Origin: Callorhinus ursinus
Lineage: Eukaryota; Chordata; Mammalia; Carnivora; Otariidae
DNA length: 64,000 nt
Assembly: GCF_003265705.1 (NCBI RefSeq)
Contig: NW_020312817.1
Span: 49,667,172-49,731,171, forward strand
Direction: 5' to 3'
Below, one piece after another: positions 35,471 through 46,184 of the stretch. Both the position numbers and the translations under genes were made by a program. Each line of letters begins with the position of its first letter. Within the stretch, counting starts at the first letter, position 1. Below the pieces are notes generated by a model that was given only the letters and a program-made list of their open reading frames with translations, searched no databases and was not told the origin of the DNA.

Positions 35471-35489
35471 CTTCCTTTCTTTCCTATTT

Positions 35490-36015
35490 TTTTTATCGTG
35501 GTAAAATATACTTAATGCTTACCATCTTAGCTATTTTTTAAGCATGCAGTGCAATGATTTTAAATACATTCAAAATGCTGTACACCCATCACCATCATTC
35601 ATCCTCATAGCTCTTTCAACTTCTAAAATTGAAACCCAGTACCCACGAAACAATAACTCTCCTTTCTCCCCCTCCCTCCAGCCCCTGGAAACCACATTCT
35701 ACCTTCTGTCTCCATGATTTTGATGACTCTAAATACCTCATAGGAGTGGAACTGTATTGTATTTGTCTTTTCATGATTAGCTTATTTCACTTTGCATAAT
35801 GTCCTCTAGGTTCATCCATGTTGTAGGATATGCCAGAATTTCCTTCCTTTTTAAGGCTCAGTAATAGTCCATTGTATGCATATAAAACGTTTTGCTTATT
35901 CATTCATCCATTGGCGCACAATTGGTTGCTTCCACATTTTAGCTATTGTGAATAATGCTACTGTGACTATGGATCTTGATCCACAGACCATCTTCAAGAC
36001 CCTGTTTTCAAATAT
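35490..36015 (-). repeat. L1 fragment, antisense
   Basis: 'atcgtggtaaaatatactta', 'tgtacacccatcaccatcat', 'ccctggaaaccacattctac', 'aggttcatccatgttgtagg', 'cagtaatagtccattgtatg' and 'ttttagctattgtgaataat' form the well-known inverted L1 order. A second copy lies at 42725-43150. Confidence 0.85.
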
Positions 36016-36076
36016 TTGGGTATTATTTCAACCATAATACCACTGTTACATCTTTTTAAAAAATGACACTAATTCT

Positions 36077-36262
36077 TCATTTTTAAAAAGTTTTTTATTT
36101 TTTTGTGGGGGAGGGGCAGAGGGAGAGGAAGGGAGAGCATCTTAAGCAAGCTCCATGCCCAGCACGGAGCCCAACATGGGGCTCAACCCTAGAAGCCCAA
36201 GATCACGACCTGAGCTGAAATCAAGAGTTGGACGCTTAACCAACTGAGCCACCCTGGTGTCC
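36077..36262 (-). mobile_element. CAN SINE, minus strand
   Basis: T-rich start, GGGGCAGAGGGAGAGG block and the inverted head GAGCCACCCTGGTGTCC. Target-site duplication CTAATTCT at 36069-36076 and 36263-36270. Confidence 0.88.
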
Positions 36263-36345
36263 CTAATTCTATTTTCATGGAATTATCTAGACAGTGTGCA
36301 TATTTCCCAGATCATCTCCTATTTTTAAAAAATATAATTGGTCCA

Positions 36346-36372
36346 GAGGCACCTGGGTAACTCAGGTGGCTT
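36346..36372 (+). repeat. CAN SINE head remnant
   Basis: 'aggcacctgggtaactcagg' resembles a SINE head only; the remainder is missing. Confidence 0.4.
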
Positions 36373-37078
36373 ATATATGTATAAAATTGGTCCATATACT
36401 GCATTTGGGAGATAGGTCTCTGAAGTTATTTTTACTCTACAGGTTCCTCCTCTATTTTTCCCTCACAGTTGTTGTTATTGCTAAAGAAACAGCATCATTC
36501 GTCCCATAGGTTTTGCACCTTCTGGATTGCATCGTGTCTCTCTGATGGGGTTTAACATCTATATTTCTCATAAAGTGATGGTGGGGTCCAGGCTTGTCTG
36601 ATTACTTTCTGCCTTTTTCAGAAGACTATTTCACAGAGGACAGTATCTGCTTCTATCGGGAGGCCCTTCTGGCCGCACTGATTTTTGTGTGTGTCTGTGA
36701 TGGTCCTAGACTCTGATGGTCATTCCTTGGATCAATCTCAGTGTTTTTAAACACACTTAAGCCCCACCATTGTTTCTTTTCCCCAGTCATTTCCTCCTAG
36801 CTAGACTTCTTCCAAAGTGATTGGTAAGACCTCACTACCCTCAAGCAGGAGGGAGCAAGCATTTAAGGATGGTAAGGGGACACCAGTGAGGAAACAGTGG
36901 TCCCTGTCCTCAAGAAGCTTGATGTCTATTTGGGGAAGCAGGTATATATCCAAATAACCAGGAAACACGATTGACTACAATTAATTGTTTATTTTAGCCT
37001 CTGAACCCCAGAAGTCAAGAACTTTACCTAGAACAGTCTATAGCAGAGTTGCCTAGGTCCCACTCGGGTGTTCTGAAG

Positions 37079-37284
37079 ATCGTATTTATTTATTTATTTA
37101 TTTGGCAGAGAGAGCACACAAGCATGGGGAGCAGCAGAGGGAGAGGGACAAGCAGGCTCCTGCTGAGCAGGGGGAGCCTGATGCAGGGCTCGATCCCAGG
37201 ACCCTGGGATCTTGACCTGAGCCCCTAGGATATTGACCTGAGCCAAAGGCAGATGCTCAACCGACTGAGCCACCCAGGTGCCCC
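37079..37284 (-). mobile_element. CAN SINE with internal 20-bp duplication, minus strand
   Basis: (TTTA)n start, GGCAGAGAGAGCACACAAGC and the inverted head GAGCCACCCAGGTGCCCC. A segment 'GATcTTGACCTGAGCC' is duplicated in tandem (37207-37227 and 37228-37247). Confidence 0.9.
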
Positions 37285-37411
37285 CGCCCCCGAATACTCA
37301 GGTATTCTGATGTAAATTGCTCTAGGATAGACCTAGATAGACATCAAGGCTTTAAAAGCATCTGAGGTTTTTTTTTCTGTGCAACCCAGTTTAAGAATCA
37401 TTATCCTAGGA

Positions 37412-37614
37412 TAGGGGTTCTTAAAGTGCTGCCCCTAGATCACAGCATCAGCATCAGCATCACCCAGGAACTTGTTAGAAATGTCCAAATTCTTGATGCT
37501 CCTTCCCCTCTACCTGAGGCCTATGAAATCAGACACTCTGGAGTGGGACCTGGCAATCTGTATTTTCCTAAGCCTTCCAGCGATACCGATGTCTGCTTAA
37601 GTTTGAGAATCCTG
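37412..37614 (+). mobile_element. MER5A-type hAT-Charlie DNA transposon
   Basis: 'gggttcttaaagtgctgccc', 'catcagcatcacccaggaac', 'ttgttagaaatg' and the end 'cttaagtttgagaatcctg' match MER5A in order. Confidence 0.82.
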
Positions 37615-37750
37615 CCCTCAGTGTTTACTATTGGAGAGATAAACAGGATGACTGGGAGAGGTCTGAGAGGAAGTGACCCTCTTGCTGGGCAGCAGAGAAG
37701 GAAGGGGTCAGACCTGGAAAACAGAGAGGAAAGAGGCCATTTCACTGTGT

Positions 37751-37895
37751 AGACCCATGACCCTCAAAAGCTGGGAGCTTGTGAGAAATGCAGAATCTGG
37801 GACCCCACTCCAGACCTGCTGAATCAGAATCTATATTTTAACAATATCTCCACGTGATTTGTTTGTACATTGAAGTTCGAGTGAGACACTCTGGT
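37751..37895 (+). mobile_element. MER5A-type hAT-Charlie fragment
   Basis: 'gagcttgtgagaaatgcaga', 'ccccactccagacctgctga' and 'atcagaatctatattttaac' match the MER5A middle. The 3' end is degraded. Confidence 0.72.
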
Positions 37896-38123
37896 ATAGA
37901 GTATGTACTCCAATTATAAAAATCAAAGACAAAACCAAAAAATGGCCATGTTAGGAAGGAGACTGTGGAGATATGGTTCTGTTCTTTCAGCTGGTGTCCT
38001 CAAAGCCATGTTTCCTCTGGTACAAGGAGAGTGAGACCCGTGTGCACAGAGCTGCTTATCTGCACTGGGATCCCAGGCAAGTCCAGCTATCCCTGAGTGA
38101 CACAGTTCTATATGATTCAAGAG

Positions 38124-38274
38124 CAAGGGCTCCTCAACCCTCAGGGCACAGTCACACAAACTGGGAACTTTCATGGCCAGGCCACCCTCCAGAAGGGATG
38201 ACCATCCAGGCATTCATGTTTTATAAAATCTCTCCAGGCAATTCTAATCGGCAGCCAAAGTTGAAAACCATTGC
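38124..38274 (+). mobile_element. MER20-type hAT-Charlie fragment
   Basis: Begins 'caagggctcctcaaccctca' and ends 'ctaatcggcagccaaagttg' with 'aaaaccattg', the expected MER20 inverted ends, with a diverged middle. Confidence 0.65.
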
Positions 38275-38339
38275 TGCACATCTTGGGTCCTTGATGTTTC
38301 CATGTTCCACTCAAGGTAAAAGTGAGCTCAATGTCTAGT

Positions 38340-39085
38340 AGTTGCCATTAAAAACACAAAATTAAGTTTCAGAGCACAGGCTTACTGTTCCAACATCTGG
38401 ATTCCCAAAGTAGTTGCAAGGAGGACCTGGAGAGCTATTCCTAGTAAAATTGTTGCGTATCCTGGAATTTTTTGAAATCAAGTTCTCCAGGGATGCTGGT
38501 AGTAGGAGACTAGCTCTGATATTGCCCTGAACTTGGAAATAGGTAACTTGGCTTTTCTGCAGACTATGCTCAGGTAGGTTGATGTCCTTGTCTGTTTGTA
38601 TGTAGAGCTAATGTTTTGTGGGGACCTAATAGTACAAATAGTTGAAGTTCTGGGAGGCAGAGAGAACTGATTGTCCTTGCTATCTGGAGTTAATAGAGGA
38701 TGTTTCAAAGAGAAGGTGTGCTCTCACCCACTCCTGGGTAGAGTTACATTTGTATAGGCAGAAAACTGAAGAACAGATGTCATGGCAGAGAGCTGCCCGA
38801 GAATGTCCACCCAGGGTGTTTATGAGACAGTGTAGAGAGCAGTCAACCCAAGTGGCCCCATGCACTGAGATACATCACACTTTTGGGTGGATAGGGCAAG
38901 GCTGTAGAGTAGCAAAGAGTCTTCAGTGGTAAGGTGACAGCATAATTTATCTTGTATATTTTAGAGAAAAAACAGGGCAATGTGATTGCCTGCATGGGAG
39001 AAAGACTCTCAGGGACAAGGGAAGCATCTTCTCAATCAAAACATTGGACTTACCCTTTGATCTCTTCTTTACCAACCTTTATATC
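38340..39085. other. Intron 3: unassigned
   Basis: No repeat or exon recognised. Confidence 0.35.
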
Positions 39086-39096
39086 AATACCACTTT

Positions 39097-39258
39097 TATT
39101 TTTTTTTTAAGATTTTATTTTTATTTGACAGAGAGAGCACAAGCAGAGGGGGAGAGAGGGAGAAGCAGGCTCCCTGCGGAGCAAGGAGCCCAGGACCCTG
39201 GGATCATGACCTGAGCCGAAGACAGATACTTAACCAACTGAGCCACCCAGGCATCCTT
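39097..39258 (-). mobile_element. CAN SINE, minus strand, shortened
   Basis: Poly-T, AAGATTTTATTTTTATTTGA, GACAGAGAGAGCACAAGC and the inverted head GAGCCACCCAGGCATCC. The flanks share AATACCAC (about 39086-39093 and 39260-39267). Confidence 0.9.
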
Positions 39259-39559
39259 TAATACCACCTTTAGAAAAACTTTGTATTGACTTCATTCAGA
39301 CTTGGATCTACCATAATTTAGCTGATGTTTCCCCAAACAGATTTTCTCATTTAAAAAAGTCAGCTACACTTTGGTAAATCCTGAGGCCAAGTGTGTGTGT
39401 GTGGTCTCCGCTCCAGCCCCCATGTCGTAGGTCTTCACCTCCCAAGCCTCTTTTAATCCAACCTCCTACCCTGTGTCCATTCAAGCCCCTAAGGCCCTGC
39501 CAGGCACCTGGTTAACTGGTCTCAAATAAATGTATTAAATCAGGAAGTTAGGCATTCAC

Positions 39560-39916
39560 AAGTCAAAGTACTCACACAATTGTGTAAAGAGGAAATCTGA
39601 CAAAGGAAAAAATGTCCAACCTCTCTAGTAATCAGAAGAATGCAAATGTGGTGTAAATTTTCAATTACCAAATGAACAAAAGTGAAAAAGAATGACAATA
39701 CCAGGGCTTGAGAGACTTCAGAGTAATGTGAGGTTTCCTGTACATTGGTGAAAGCGTCAATTGGCAGAAGCTTTCTGGAGAACAGTTTGGCAATGTATAT
39801 CATACACTTAAAAATGTACAGACACAGCAATTCCACCTCTGAGAGTTTATCCTAAGGAAATTATTGAGCAGGGCCAAGGATATTCAAGCCAGCCTTATTT
39901 ATATAAAGAATAATTA
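39560..39916 (+). repeat. Old L1/HAL1-like LINE, left part (split by SINEs)
   Basis: 'gaaaaaatgtccaacctctc', 'gaatgcaaatgtggtgtaaa', 'ttctggagaacagtttggca' and 'ccacctctgagagtttatcc' follow LINE order. The text resumes at 40546 with 'aataacctaaatgtccacca'. A related stretch lies at 61540-62165. Confidence 0.65.
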
Positions 39917-40114
39917 GGGGGCGCCCAGGTGGCTCAGCAGAATCTACCTTCCGCTCAGGTCATGATCTCAGGGTCTTGGGATCGAGCCCCGCATCAGGCT
40001 CCTTGCTCAGCGGGACGCCTGTTTCTCCCTCTCCCACTCCCCCTGCTTGTGCTCCTGCTGTTGCTATTTTCTCTCTCTCTGTCAAATAAATAAATAAACC
40101 TCTAAAAAAAAAAA
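39917..40114 (+). mobile_element. CAN SINE, plus strand
   Basis: Head GGGGCGCCCAGGTGGCTCAG and tail CAAATAAATAAATAAACCTC with A-run. Inserted in the old LINE and directly followed by a second SINE. Confidence 0.92.
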
Positions 40115-40123
40115 GAAAACTTG

Positions 40124-40544
40124 GAGGATGACTGGGTAGCTCAGTCGGTTAAGCATCTGCCTTAGGCTCAGGTCATGATCCCAGGATCCTGGAATCGAGT
40201 CCCGCATCGGGCTCCCTGTTCAGTGGGGAGTCTGCTTCTCCCTCTTCCTCTGCAAACTGCCCCCCCATTCATACTCATTCTCTCTCTCTCAAATGAAAAA
40301 ATGTTTTTTTTTAAAGATTTTATTTATTTATTTGACAGAGAGATAGAGGCAGAGAGCACAAGCAGAGGGAATGGCAGAGGGAGAGGGAGAAGCAGCTCCC
40401 TACTGAATAGGGAGCCTGATATGATGTGGGGCTCGATCCCAGGCCCCTGGGATCATGACCTGAGCCTAAGGCAGACGCTTAACCATTTGAGCCACCCAGA
40501 CGCCCTCAAATGAATAAATAAAATCTTAAAAAAAAAAAAAAGAA
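40124..40544 (+). mobile_element. CAN SINE, plus strand, split by a nested SINE
   Basis: Head GAGGATGACTGGGTAGCTCA at 40124 and body to 'ctctctctctcaaatgaa'. Its tail 'caaatgaataaataaaatct' plus A-run resumes at 40507-40544, on the far side of the inserted copy. Confidence 0.88.
40297..40505 (-). mobile_element. CAN SINE nested in the tail of another CAN SINE, minus strand
   Basis: AAAGATTTTATTTATTTATT, GACAGAGAGATAGAGGCAGA and the inverted head GAGCCACCCAGACGCCC. The short duplication TCAAATGA at 40289-40296 and 40506-40513 shows insertion into the host SINE's tail. Confidence 0.9.
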
Positions 40545-40770
40545 TAAGAAATAACCTAAATGTCCACCAAGTGAGGGTTATTCATATCAATTGTGGTCCA
40601 TTCATGCAATAAAATAAATACTAAAGAGCCTTTAAAATGATATATTTATAGACATTAGTAGGCATGAAAGAATGTCCAATAGGTATTATGTCCTTATGGT
40701 GTCATTAGTGTAAAATTGTGTGTGCACATGTATACATGTACATTCCTGCACACAGAGATCTATAATGATA
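40545..40770 (+). repeat. Old L1/HAL1-like LINE, right part
   Basis: 'aacctaaatgtccaccaagt', 'gtggtccattcatgcaataa' and 'cctttaaaatgatatattta' continue the element seen at 39560-39916. Confidence 0.6.
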
Positions 40771-40778
40771 GTCATGGA

Positions 40779-40996
40779 GGGGTGCCTGGGTGGCTCAGTT
40801 TGTTAAGTGTTGGACTTTTGATTTTGACTCAGGTCATCATTTCAGAGTCGCGGGATCGAGCCCCGCATTGGGCTTCACACTGGGCATGCATGGAGCCTGC
40901 TTAAGAGTCTCTTGTCTCTCTTCCCCTCCTCCTTTGCCCCTCCCCCCTCCAATACACAAGCGCGCTCTCTCTCTAAAAATAAAATAAAATAATAAT
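40779..40996 (+). mobile_element. CAN SINE, plus strand, older body
   Basis: Head GGGGTGCCTGGGTGGCTCAG with 'ttaagtgttggacttttgat'. The tail is 'aaaaataaaataaaataata'. The flanks share TAATGATAGT (40763-40772 and about 40997-41005). Confidence 0.92.
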
Positions 40997-41006
40997 AATG
41001 ATAGTT

Positions 41007-41209
41007 GGGGCGCCTGGGTGCCTCAGTCGTTAAGCGTCTGCCCTCGGCTCAGGTCACGATCCCAGCGTTCTGCGATCGAGCCCCGCATCGGGCTCCCTGC
41101 TTGGCGGGAGGCCTGCTTCTCCCTCGCCCACTCCCCCCCCCCCCCCTTGTGTTCCCTCTCTTTCTTTGTCTCTCTCTGTCAAATAAATAAAATCTTAAAA
41201 AAAAAAAAA
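41007..41209 (+). mobile_element. CAN SINE, plus strand, tandem to the preceding copy
   Basis: Head GGGGCGCCTGGGTGCCTCAG and tail CAAATAAATAAAATCTT with A-run. It contains a 14-nt C-run at about 41133-41146. It begins about 10 bp after the previous SINE, at the end of that copy's target duplication. Confidence 0.93.
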
Positions 41210-41617
41210 TAGTCATTGAAATATCAACCATGGTGTCCTCTGGTTGGGAGATTTTGAAAGCCTCTATTTTGTTATTTTTTATTGTTTCTAAAATTACAAA
41301 GGCAATATTCTTTATTTTGACATTAATAGCTGACGCTAACAGAATGTGCATTTTGTGCCGGGCTCTGCTCTAACTGCTGCCTACTATTATTATTCCTGAA
41401 GAAAACAAAATGCTAAAGTCCACAGCTGAGAAATGATGGAGCTAGGACTCACAACCTTGTTGTCTGGCTCTACAGGCTGCCATGTTACTACAATAATTAA
41501 ACCCAAATACAGTGAGAGTCTCTTAGCTCCTCCCCCACCAGCACACCTACTCCTCTCCCCAGACTCATTGTCAACCATTGGCGGGTAGCCTTCCAAAGCT
41601 TCTGCCAGGCACTTTTA

Positions 41618-41830
41618 TTTTTTTTTTTATTTTATTTTTTTTTTTTTAAGATTTTATTTATCTATTTGACAGAGAGAGAGACAGCGAGGGAACACAAGCA
41701 GGGGAAGTGGGAGAGGGAGAAGCAGGCTTCCCGCCGAGCAGGGAGCCCGATGCGGGGCTCGATCCCAGGACCCTGGGATCATGACCTGAGCTGAAGGCAG
41801 ATGCTTAACAACTGAGCCACCCAGGCGCCC
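41618..41830 (-). mobile_element. CAN SINE, minus strand
   Basis: Long T-rich tail, AAGATTTTATTTATCTATTT and the inverted head GAGCCACCCAGGCGCCC. Perfect 16-bp target-site duplication CTGCCAGGCACTTTTA at 41602-41617 and 41831-41846. Confidence 0.95.
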
Positions 41831-41879
41831 CTGCCAGGCACTTTTAGACACATGTGGCCAAACACACGGATGTGTGTGT

Positions 41880-42720
41880 TTCTTTTTGTATAAAATGGGA
41901 TGGTATTGTTTATCCCATCAGTATGCATAGTTCACCCTCATACTGTTTACCCCTGAGGGGTATTCTGCAGCAGGGATGTAGGGAATGCTTGTGACCATAC
42001 CCCTACTGGCAACTGGCAGTTTCCAGCTTTTCACCTTCACGAACAAAGCTGCAGTGAATATCCTTGTCTACATTCTACTGTATGCAAATATGTAATGATA
42101 TTTCTGTGATAATTTCCTAGAAATGGAACCACTGCATCAAAAGACATGCACACTAAATGTTGAAAGCAGCTGCCCAATTCCCCACACCAAGACTGTGCTG
42201 CTCCACTCTCACATACAGCGTAGACATACATGCTACACTATGGACGCACATCCACTAATCTTGCACCCACGTCCCCGTGTTTTCACCAGCACGGGAAGTC
42301 GCCAATCTTTTTCATTTTTGCCAGTATGAGAAAAGAAGAATGTCATTCCATTTGCAATAATTTAAATGTCCTTGATTCCTAGTGAAGTTGAAAGTCTTTT
42401 GGCCATCTTCATTTCTTTTTGGAACTGTTCACTTTTTCAGTTGGGTAATTTGAGTTTTTCTTATTGATGTGAAGGAGCTGTGTTATAAATACCAGTCTTT
42501 TGATGCCCTGGGTGTTGTAAATATTTTCCCACTGTGTTACATTTCTTGGAACTTTGTCTTATTTTGTCATACAGAAGTTTTAGTTTAGTTTATTTTTATG
42601 TAACAAAAGCTGCCCGTTTTTTTTCCCTTGTGGTTTTACATCTTGTTTAGGAATTCTTTCTAGACAACCAAGAATATAAGAAGACTCTCCTGTATTCTCT
42701 TCTAGTGTTTTTGCAGTGTT
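41880..42720 (-). repeat. L1-like LINE, antisense
   Basis: 'caaagctgcagtgaatatcc', 'aatttcctagaaatggaacc', 'ttttgccagtatgagaaaag', 'ctgtgttataaataccagtc' and 'gaattctttctagacaacca' are in inverted L1 order. Confidence 0.65.
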
Positions 42721-42724
42721 GTTT

Positions 42725-43230
42725 ATACATTTTAAATTATTTTAATTGTGGTAAAATATATATAACATGAATTTTACCATTTCAACCATGTTAAGTGTAC
42801 GGTTCGGTGACCTAAGATACATTTACCTAAGGTGATGGAGTGACCATCAGCACCGTCCATCTCCAGAACTTTTTTCATCTTGCAAAACTGAAACTCTCTA
42901 CCCATCAAACAGTAACTCCTACTCCCTGCTCCCCTTAGCCCCTGGCAGCCACCGTTCTACTTCCGGTCTCTATGAATTTAGTTACTCCAGGTCTCCACAA
43001 AAGTGGAATCACACAGTGTTCATCTTTTGTGCCTGGCTTCTGTCACCTAGGGTAAAGTCTTCAAGGTTCATCCATGTTGTAGCATGTGTCAGAGTTTCTT
43101 CTCTTTTTAAGAGTCAGTAATAGTCCATCATAGATTGATGTTTAGACTTTAATTCATGTAGAATTTAATATTGTGTTTGGTGAGAAGTAGGTGGCAGGTA
43201 AGGTTTTTTTTTTTTTATTATTTTTAAGTT
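42725..43230 (-). repeat. L1 fragment, antisense (second copy of the 35490 type)
   Basis: 'tgtggtaaaatatatataac', 'tccatctccagaactttttt', 'cccctggcagccaccgttct', 'aggttcatccatgttgtagc' and 'agtcagtaatagtccatcat', then 'ttaattcatgtagaatttaa'. Confidence 0.85.
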
Positions 43231-43914
43231 GTTCGCCTTTAAACAACTCCTCTATCAAAACCCAAATTCCCATGAGGGCCCAGGTCTGCTTCTGGACTGT
43301 TGTTCATTGATTCCTTTGTCTATATCTGGACTGGAATCAGTCTCCAGCTTTTAGGCAAGTTTGTATATCTGCTAACAGCATGACCGTCCCCATTCTTCTT
43401 TTTTAGACATCCCCCAACCATTTTGGGACACTTACTTTTTCAGAAGAACTTCAGAATTAGTCACGTGGTCCAAAACTACTCTTTTGGGATTTTGATTGGA
43501 ATAACTTGAAGCTACCCACTAACTTGGGGTTGACATCTTGCAAAGCAGAGCCCGCTGGCGGGATGCTCCTGGCAGCTCTCCAGGCTGTCTGGTGCTGCCC
43601 TCTGCTGGGCTGTCTCAGGCCTTCCCACTCGTCTCCACCCAGCCTCTGACTCTGTCCTCTAGAAAGAACAAATTCCTATACATCCTTGGTTTAATTTCTT
43701 TCCTTCCCCAGATGACATATGGATTTTAATATGAACTATGAGAACCAAAACCCAGAGTGGACCTGTAGAATCCCCAGGCCCTGCAGCAGAAGCCGTGGGG
43801 AAATACTTTTTTGTCAGGAACGCTTTCTCTGCTACCCGTAAACCACACCCCGCAAGGCAGACACTGAACACAGGTGTGACCGGCCCTGAGTAGCCAGGCT
43901 CCAGCTGATACTTT

Positions 43915-44060
43915 TTTTTAAACAGCTTTATTATTATAGGTTATCATCAACTTCCCTCATTTTAAATGTACAATTAAATGATTTTTTAGTGAATGTAGAG
44001 TTGTGCAACCATCACCAAATCCAGTTTGGGAACATTTCTGCCACCCCCCAAAAGACCCCT
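43915..44060 (-). repeat. L1 fragment, antisense
   Basis: 'aacagctttattattatagg', 'gaatgtagagttgtgcaacc' and 'atcaccaaatccagtttggg' are typical inverted L1 3' text. Confidence 0.75.
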
Positions 44061-44303
44061 CATGCCCATTATGGTCCTCCTCTGGAATGTCACTTTGCCC
44101 TGAGCACAACCACCTCAGGAGAAGTGAGGGGGAGAGTGGGAGGGTTCCCAAGATCCTCTGCCTGTGAGTCTAGCACCAATGTCCCAACAACATGCAGCGC
44201 ATGCACATGACTTGCCAGCTAACACCCCTTGCCCCAAGGAGACCTCATGGGGGCTGCTCCTGAGGGCAGTGGCCATGCTGAGCCCCATCCTAACCCCTTC
44301 CAG

Positions 44304-44464
44304 GTGGATAAAGTTTGAAGAAAAGGTAGAGGAAGGAGGCGAACGCTGGAGCAAGCCCCACGTGTCCACGCTGTCGCTGCACAGCCTCTTCGAGCTGCGG
44401 ACCTGCTTGCAGACAGGGACGGTGCTGCTGGATTTGGACAGTGGCTCCTTACCACAGATCATAG
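44304..44464 (+). CDS. SLC4A5: SLC4A5 coding exon 4 (residues 134-187): start of conserved cytosolic domain
   Basis: Acceptor CCTTCCAG|GTGG and donor ATAG|GTGAGG. Encodes [20 protein letters not shown], then [20 protein letters not shown] and [13 protein letters not shown]. This is the first strand/helix block of the band-3 cytoplasmic domain, with the SLC4-wide pattern R-W-x-K-F-E-E...[19 protein letters not shown]. Nearly invariant versus human SLC4A5. 161 nt. Confidence 0.98.
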
Positions 44465-45196
44465 GTGAGGCAGGGACCGCTGGGCCCCCAGAAAGCCATG
44501 GCAGCCTGTGCCCACACCTGGTCTGTCTGACGCCCGCCTGATTCTGTGGACACCAGGCTCTGGGTCTGACGCTCCCAAGGCAGCGGCACAGTGGCTCCAG
44601 GTCTGGGGCCCATGTAGAGCTCATTCTCTGAAACGCCATCCAGCAAGGGAGCAAAAGGGAGAGGGGCTTCCTAGCGTTGTCAGAGATAACCTATTGCCAT
44701 GGCAACCCGTTTCTTGTCAGAATAAAGGGATCATCATTCATCTTTAGGAAATTAGCTCTCATTTAGTGGAGCAGTGAAGGAAGACAATAAGGCTGGCCTT
44801 ATTGTCCCTAAAACGTTTTGCCAATTTTGTTCTACTGCATTCAAATTTGCCACAAGCATTTTGTCCCAGATGCTTTTCTAAAAGGAATTCATGTTAGGAC
44901 GAAAACCATCGAACACAGAACTTTTGTGCTTCTTAGGGTACTTCATTGACTTTTCTCAATAGCGCCGATAGAGCCTAGAATTGTATACACACACACAGAG
45001 ACGCACACGCGTGCACATACCCAAAGGCCTGTGCCCTGCTCGTGTTTCCACAGTTTGTGGCAAAGCTGGGACTATTTCCACACCTCCTGCCTCCTTTAGT
45101 CACTTTTAATCCCACTGATAATAGATGAAACTGAAGACCCCCACACCCCTGGTCCTTCTGTCCCACCTGGACAAGGCATGTCTGTTCCCCACTTAG
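44465..45196. other. Intron 4, possible regulatory sequence
   Basis: Short intron without recognised transposons. An RFX X-box-like palindrome lies at 44693-44706 and an (AC)n stretch at 44984-45010. The acceptor is 'tctgttccccacttag'. Confidence 0.4.
44693..44706. promoter_or_regulatory. RFX X-box-like palindrome (candidate)
   Basis: ATTGCCATGGCAAC differs by one base from the perfect palindrome GTTGCCATGGCAAC, the classic RFX dimer site. It sits in intron 4 beside unrepeated sequence. A motif match only. Confidence 0.4.
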
Positions 45197-45352
45197 ATGA
45201 CGTCATTGGGAAGCAAATTGAGGACGGCCTCCTGCGACCCGAGCTCCGGGAGAGGGTCAGCTATGTCCTCCTGAGGAAACACCGTCACCAAACCAAGAAG
45301 CCCATCCACCGCTCCTTGGTTGACATTGGAAAGTCTGTCTCCTCCACCACCA
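45197..45352 (+). CDS. SLC4A5: SLC4A5 coding exon 5 (residues 188-239)
   Basis: Acceptor CACTTAG|AT and donor ACCA|GTGAGT. Encodes [20 protein letters not shown] (Asp188 split), [20 protein letters not shown] and [12 protein letters not shown]. The block is conserved across NBCs ([17 protein letters not shown]). Gly replaces Glu relative to human in DDVI(G/E)KQ. The following basic/Ser stretch is a typical phosphorylated linker in the family. 156 nt. Confidence 0.98.
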
Positions 45353-45601
45353 GTGAGTCGGGCCATAGGCTGGTGGGCAGCGGGCATGTGGAGGCTGGTG
45401 TCAAGTCCCAGGGTCTGGGTGAGCCCATCTTGGTGGCTGGAGAGTCTTGGCAACGTGGAGGCTTCCTGATCTTCATGATCCTGGAGAAATTCTGAGGTTC
45501 TGGGGATCCCTCAACCTCCTTCTCTGGCAGGCCTGCAGAGACCCCAGCCATACCCCAGTGTTGTCCCCAACAGCAGAACAGAACTAGTCCTAGGAAGAGA
45601 G

Positions 45602-45776
45602 CTGGTTCTCAGCCTGGGCTGCACATGGCGATCACCTGGGAGTATAAAACATGTCCCAGTGCCTCAGCCTCACCCTGAGAGCTGGATTCAGTTGGTCTGG
45701 GGGATGGCCTGGGAACAGGGAGTTTAGAAAGCTCCCCAGGAGATTCTCTTGTGTGGTTAGGATTGCAAAATGCTGG
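45602..45776 (+). mobile_element. MER20-type hAT-Charlie DNA transposon
   Basis: 'ctggttctcagcctgggctg', 'gcacatggcgatcacctggg', 'gctggattcagttggtctgg' and 'aaagctccccaggagattct', with partial inverted-repeat ends. Confidence 0.78.
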
Positions 45777-46184
45777 TAGAGATGGCATGTATGTGGAAAG
45801 AGCTTGAAAGTCTCCCACTGAACCCCCAAGAAGAGCCAAGAGCCTTGGCAGAAAATGAAGCACATCAAGGTGATAGAAGGTTCTGGGTTCATCTCAAGTG
45901 TGCCAGGGCTTGTAAATCTGGCAGCTGTGTCACTGTGATTGACAGAGCCTGGGGCCGTTAGGGAGAGTGGATTTTTCCAAGCACACATCTCCAACCTGCA
46001 ACTCTCCACTCTTGATACTGCAGAGTCGAGATGCCCAGACAGTAGCCTTGCTGGACCTGTCAGATAAATGCAGCAATCAGAACAAAGTCGATGAGGTTGC
46101 TAAAGAAGGAATCTTAAGGAATCTCTTTAGATGAATTGTTTAAAATGGAAAGTGTTTAGCATATGATAATAACAGCAGGTGTAA

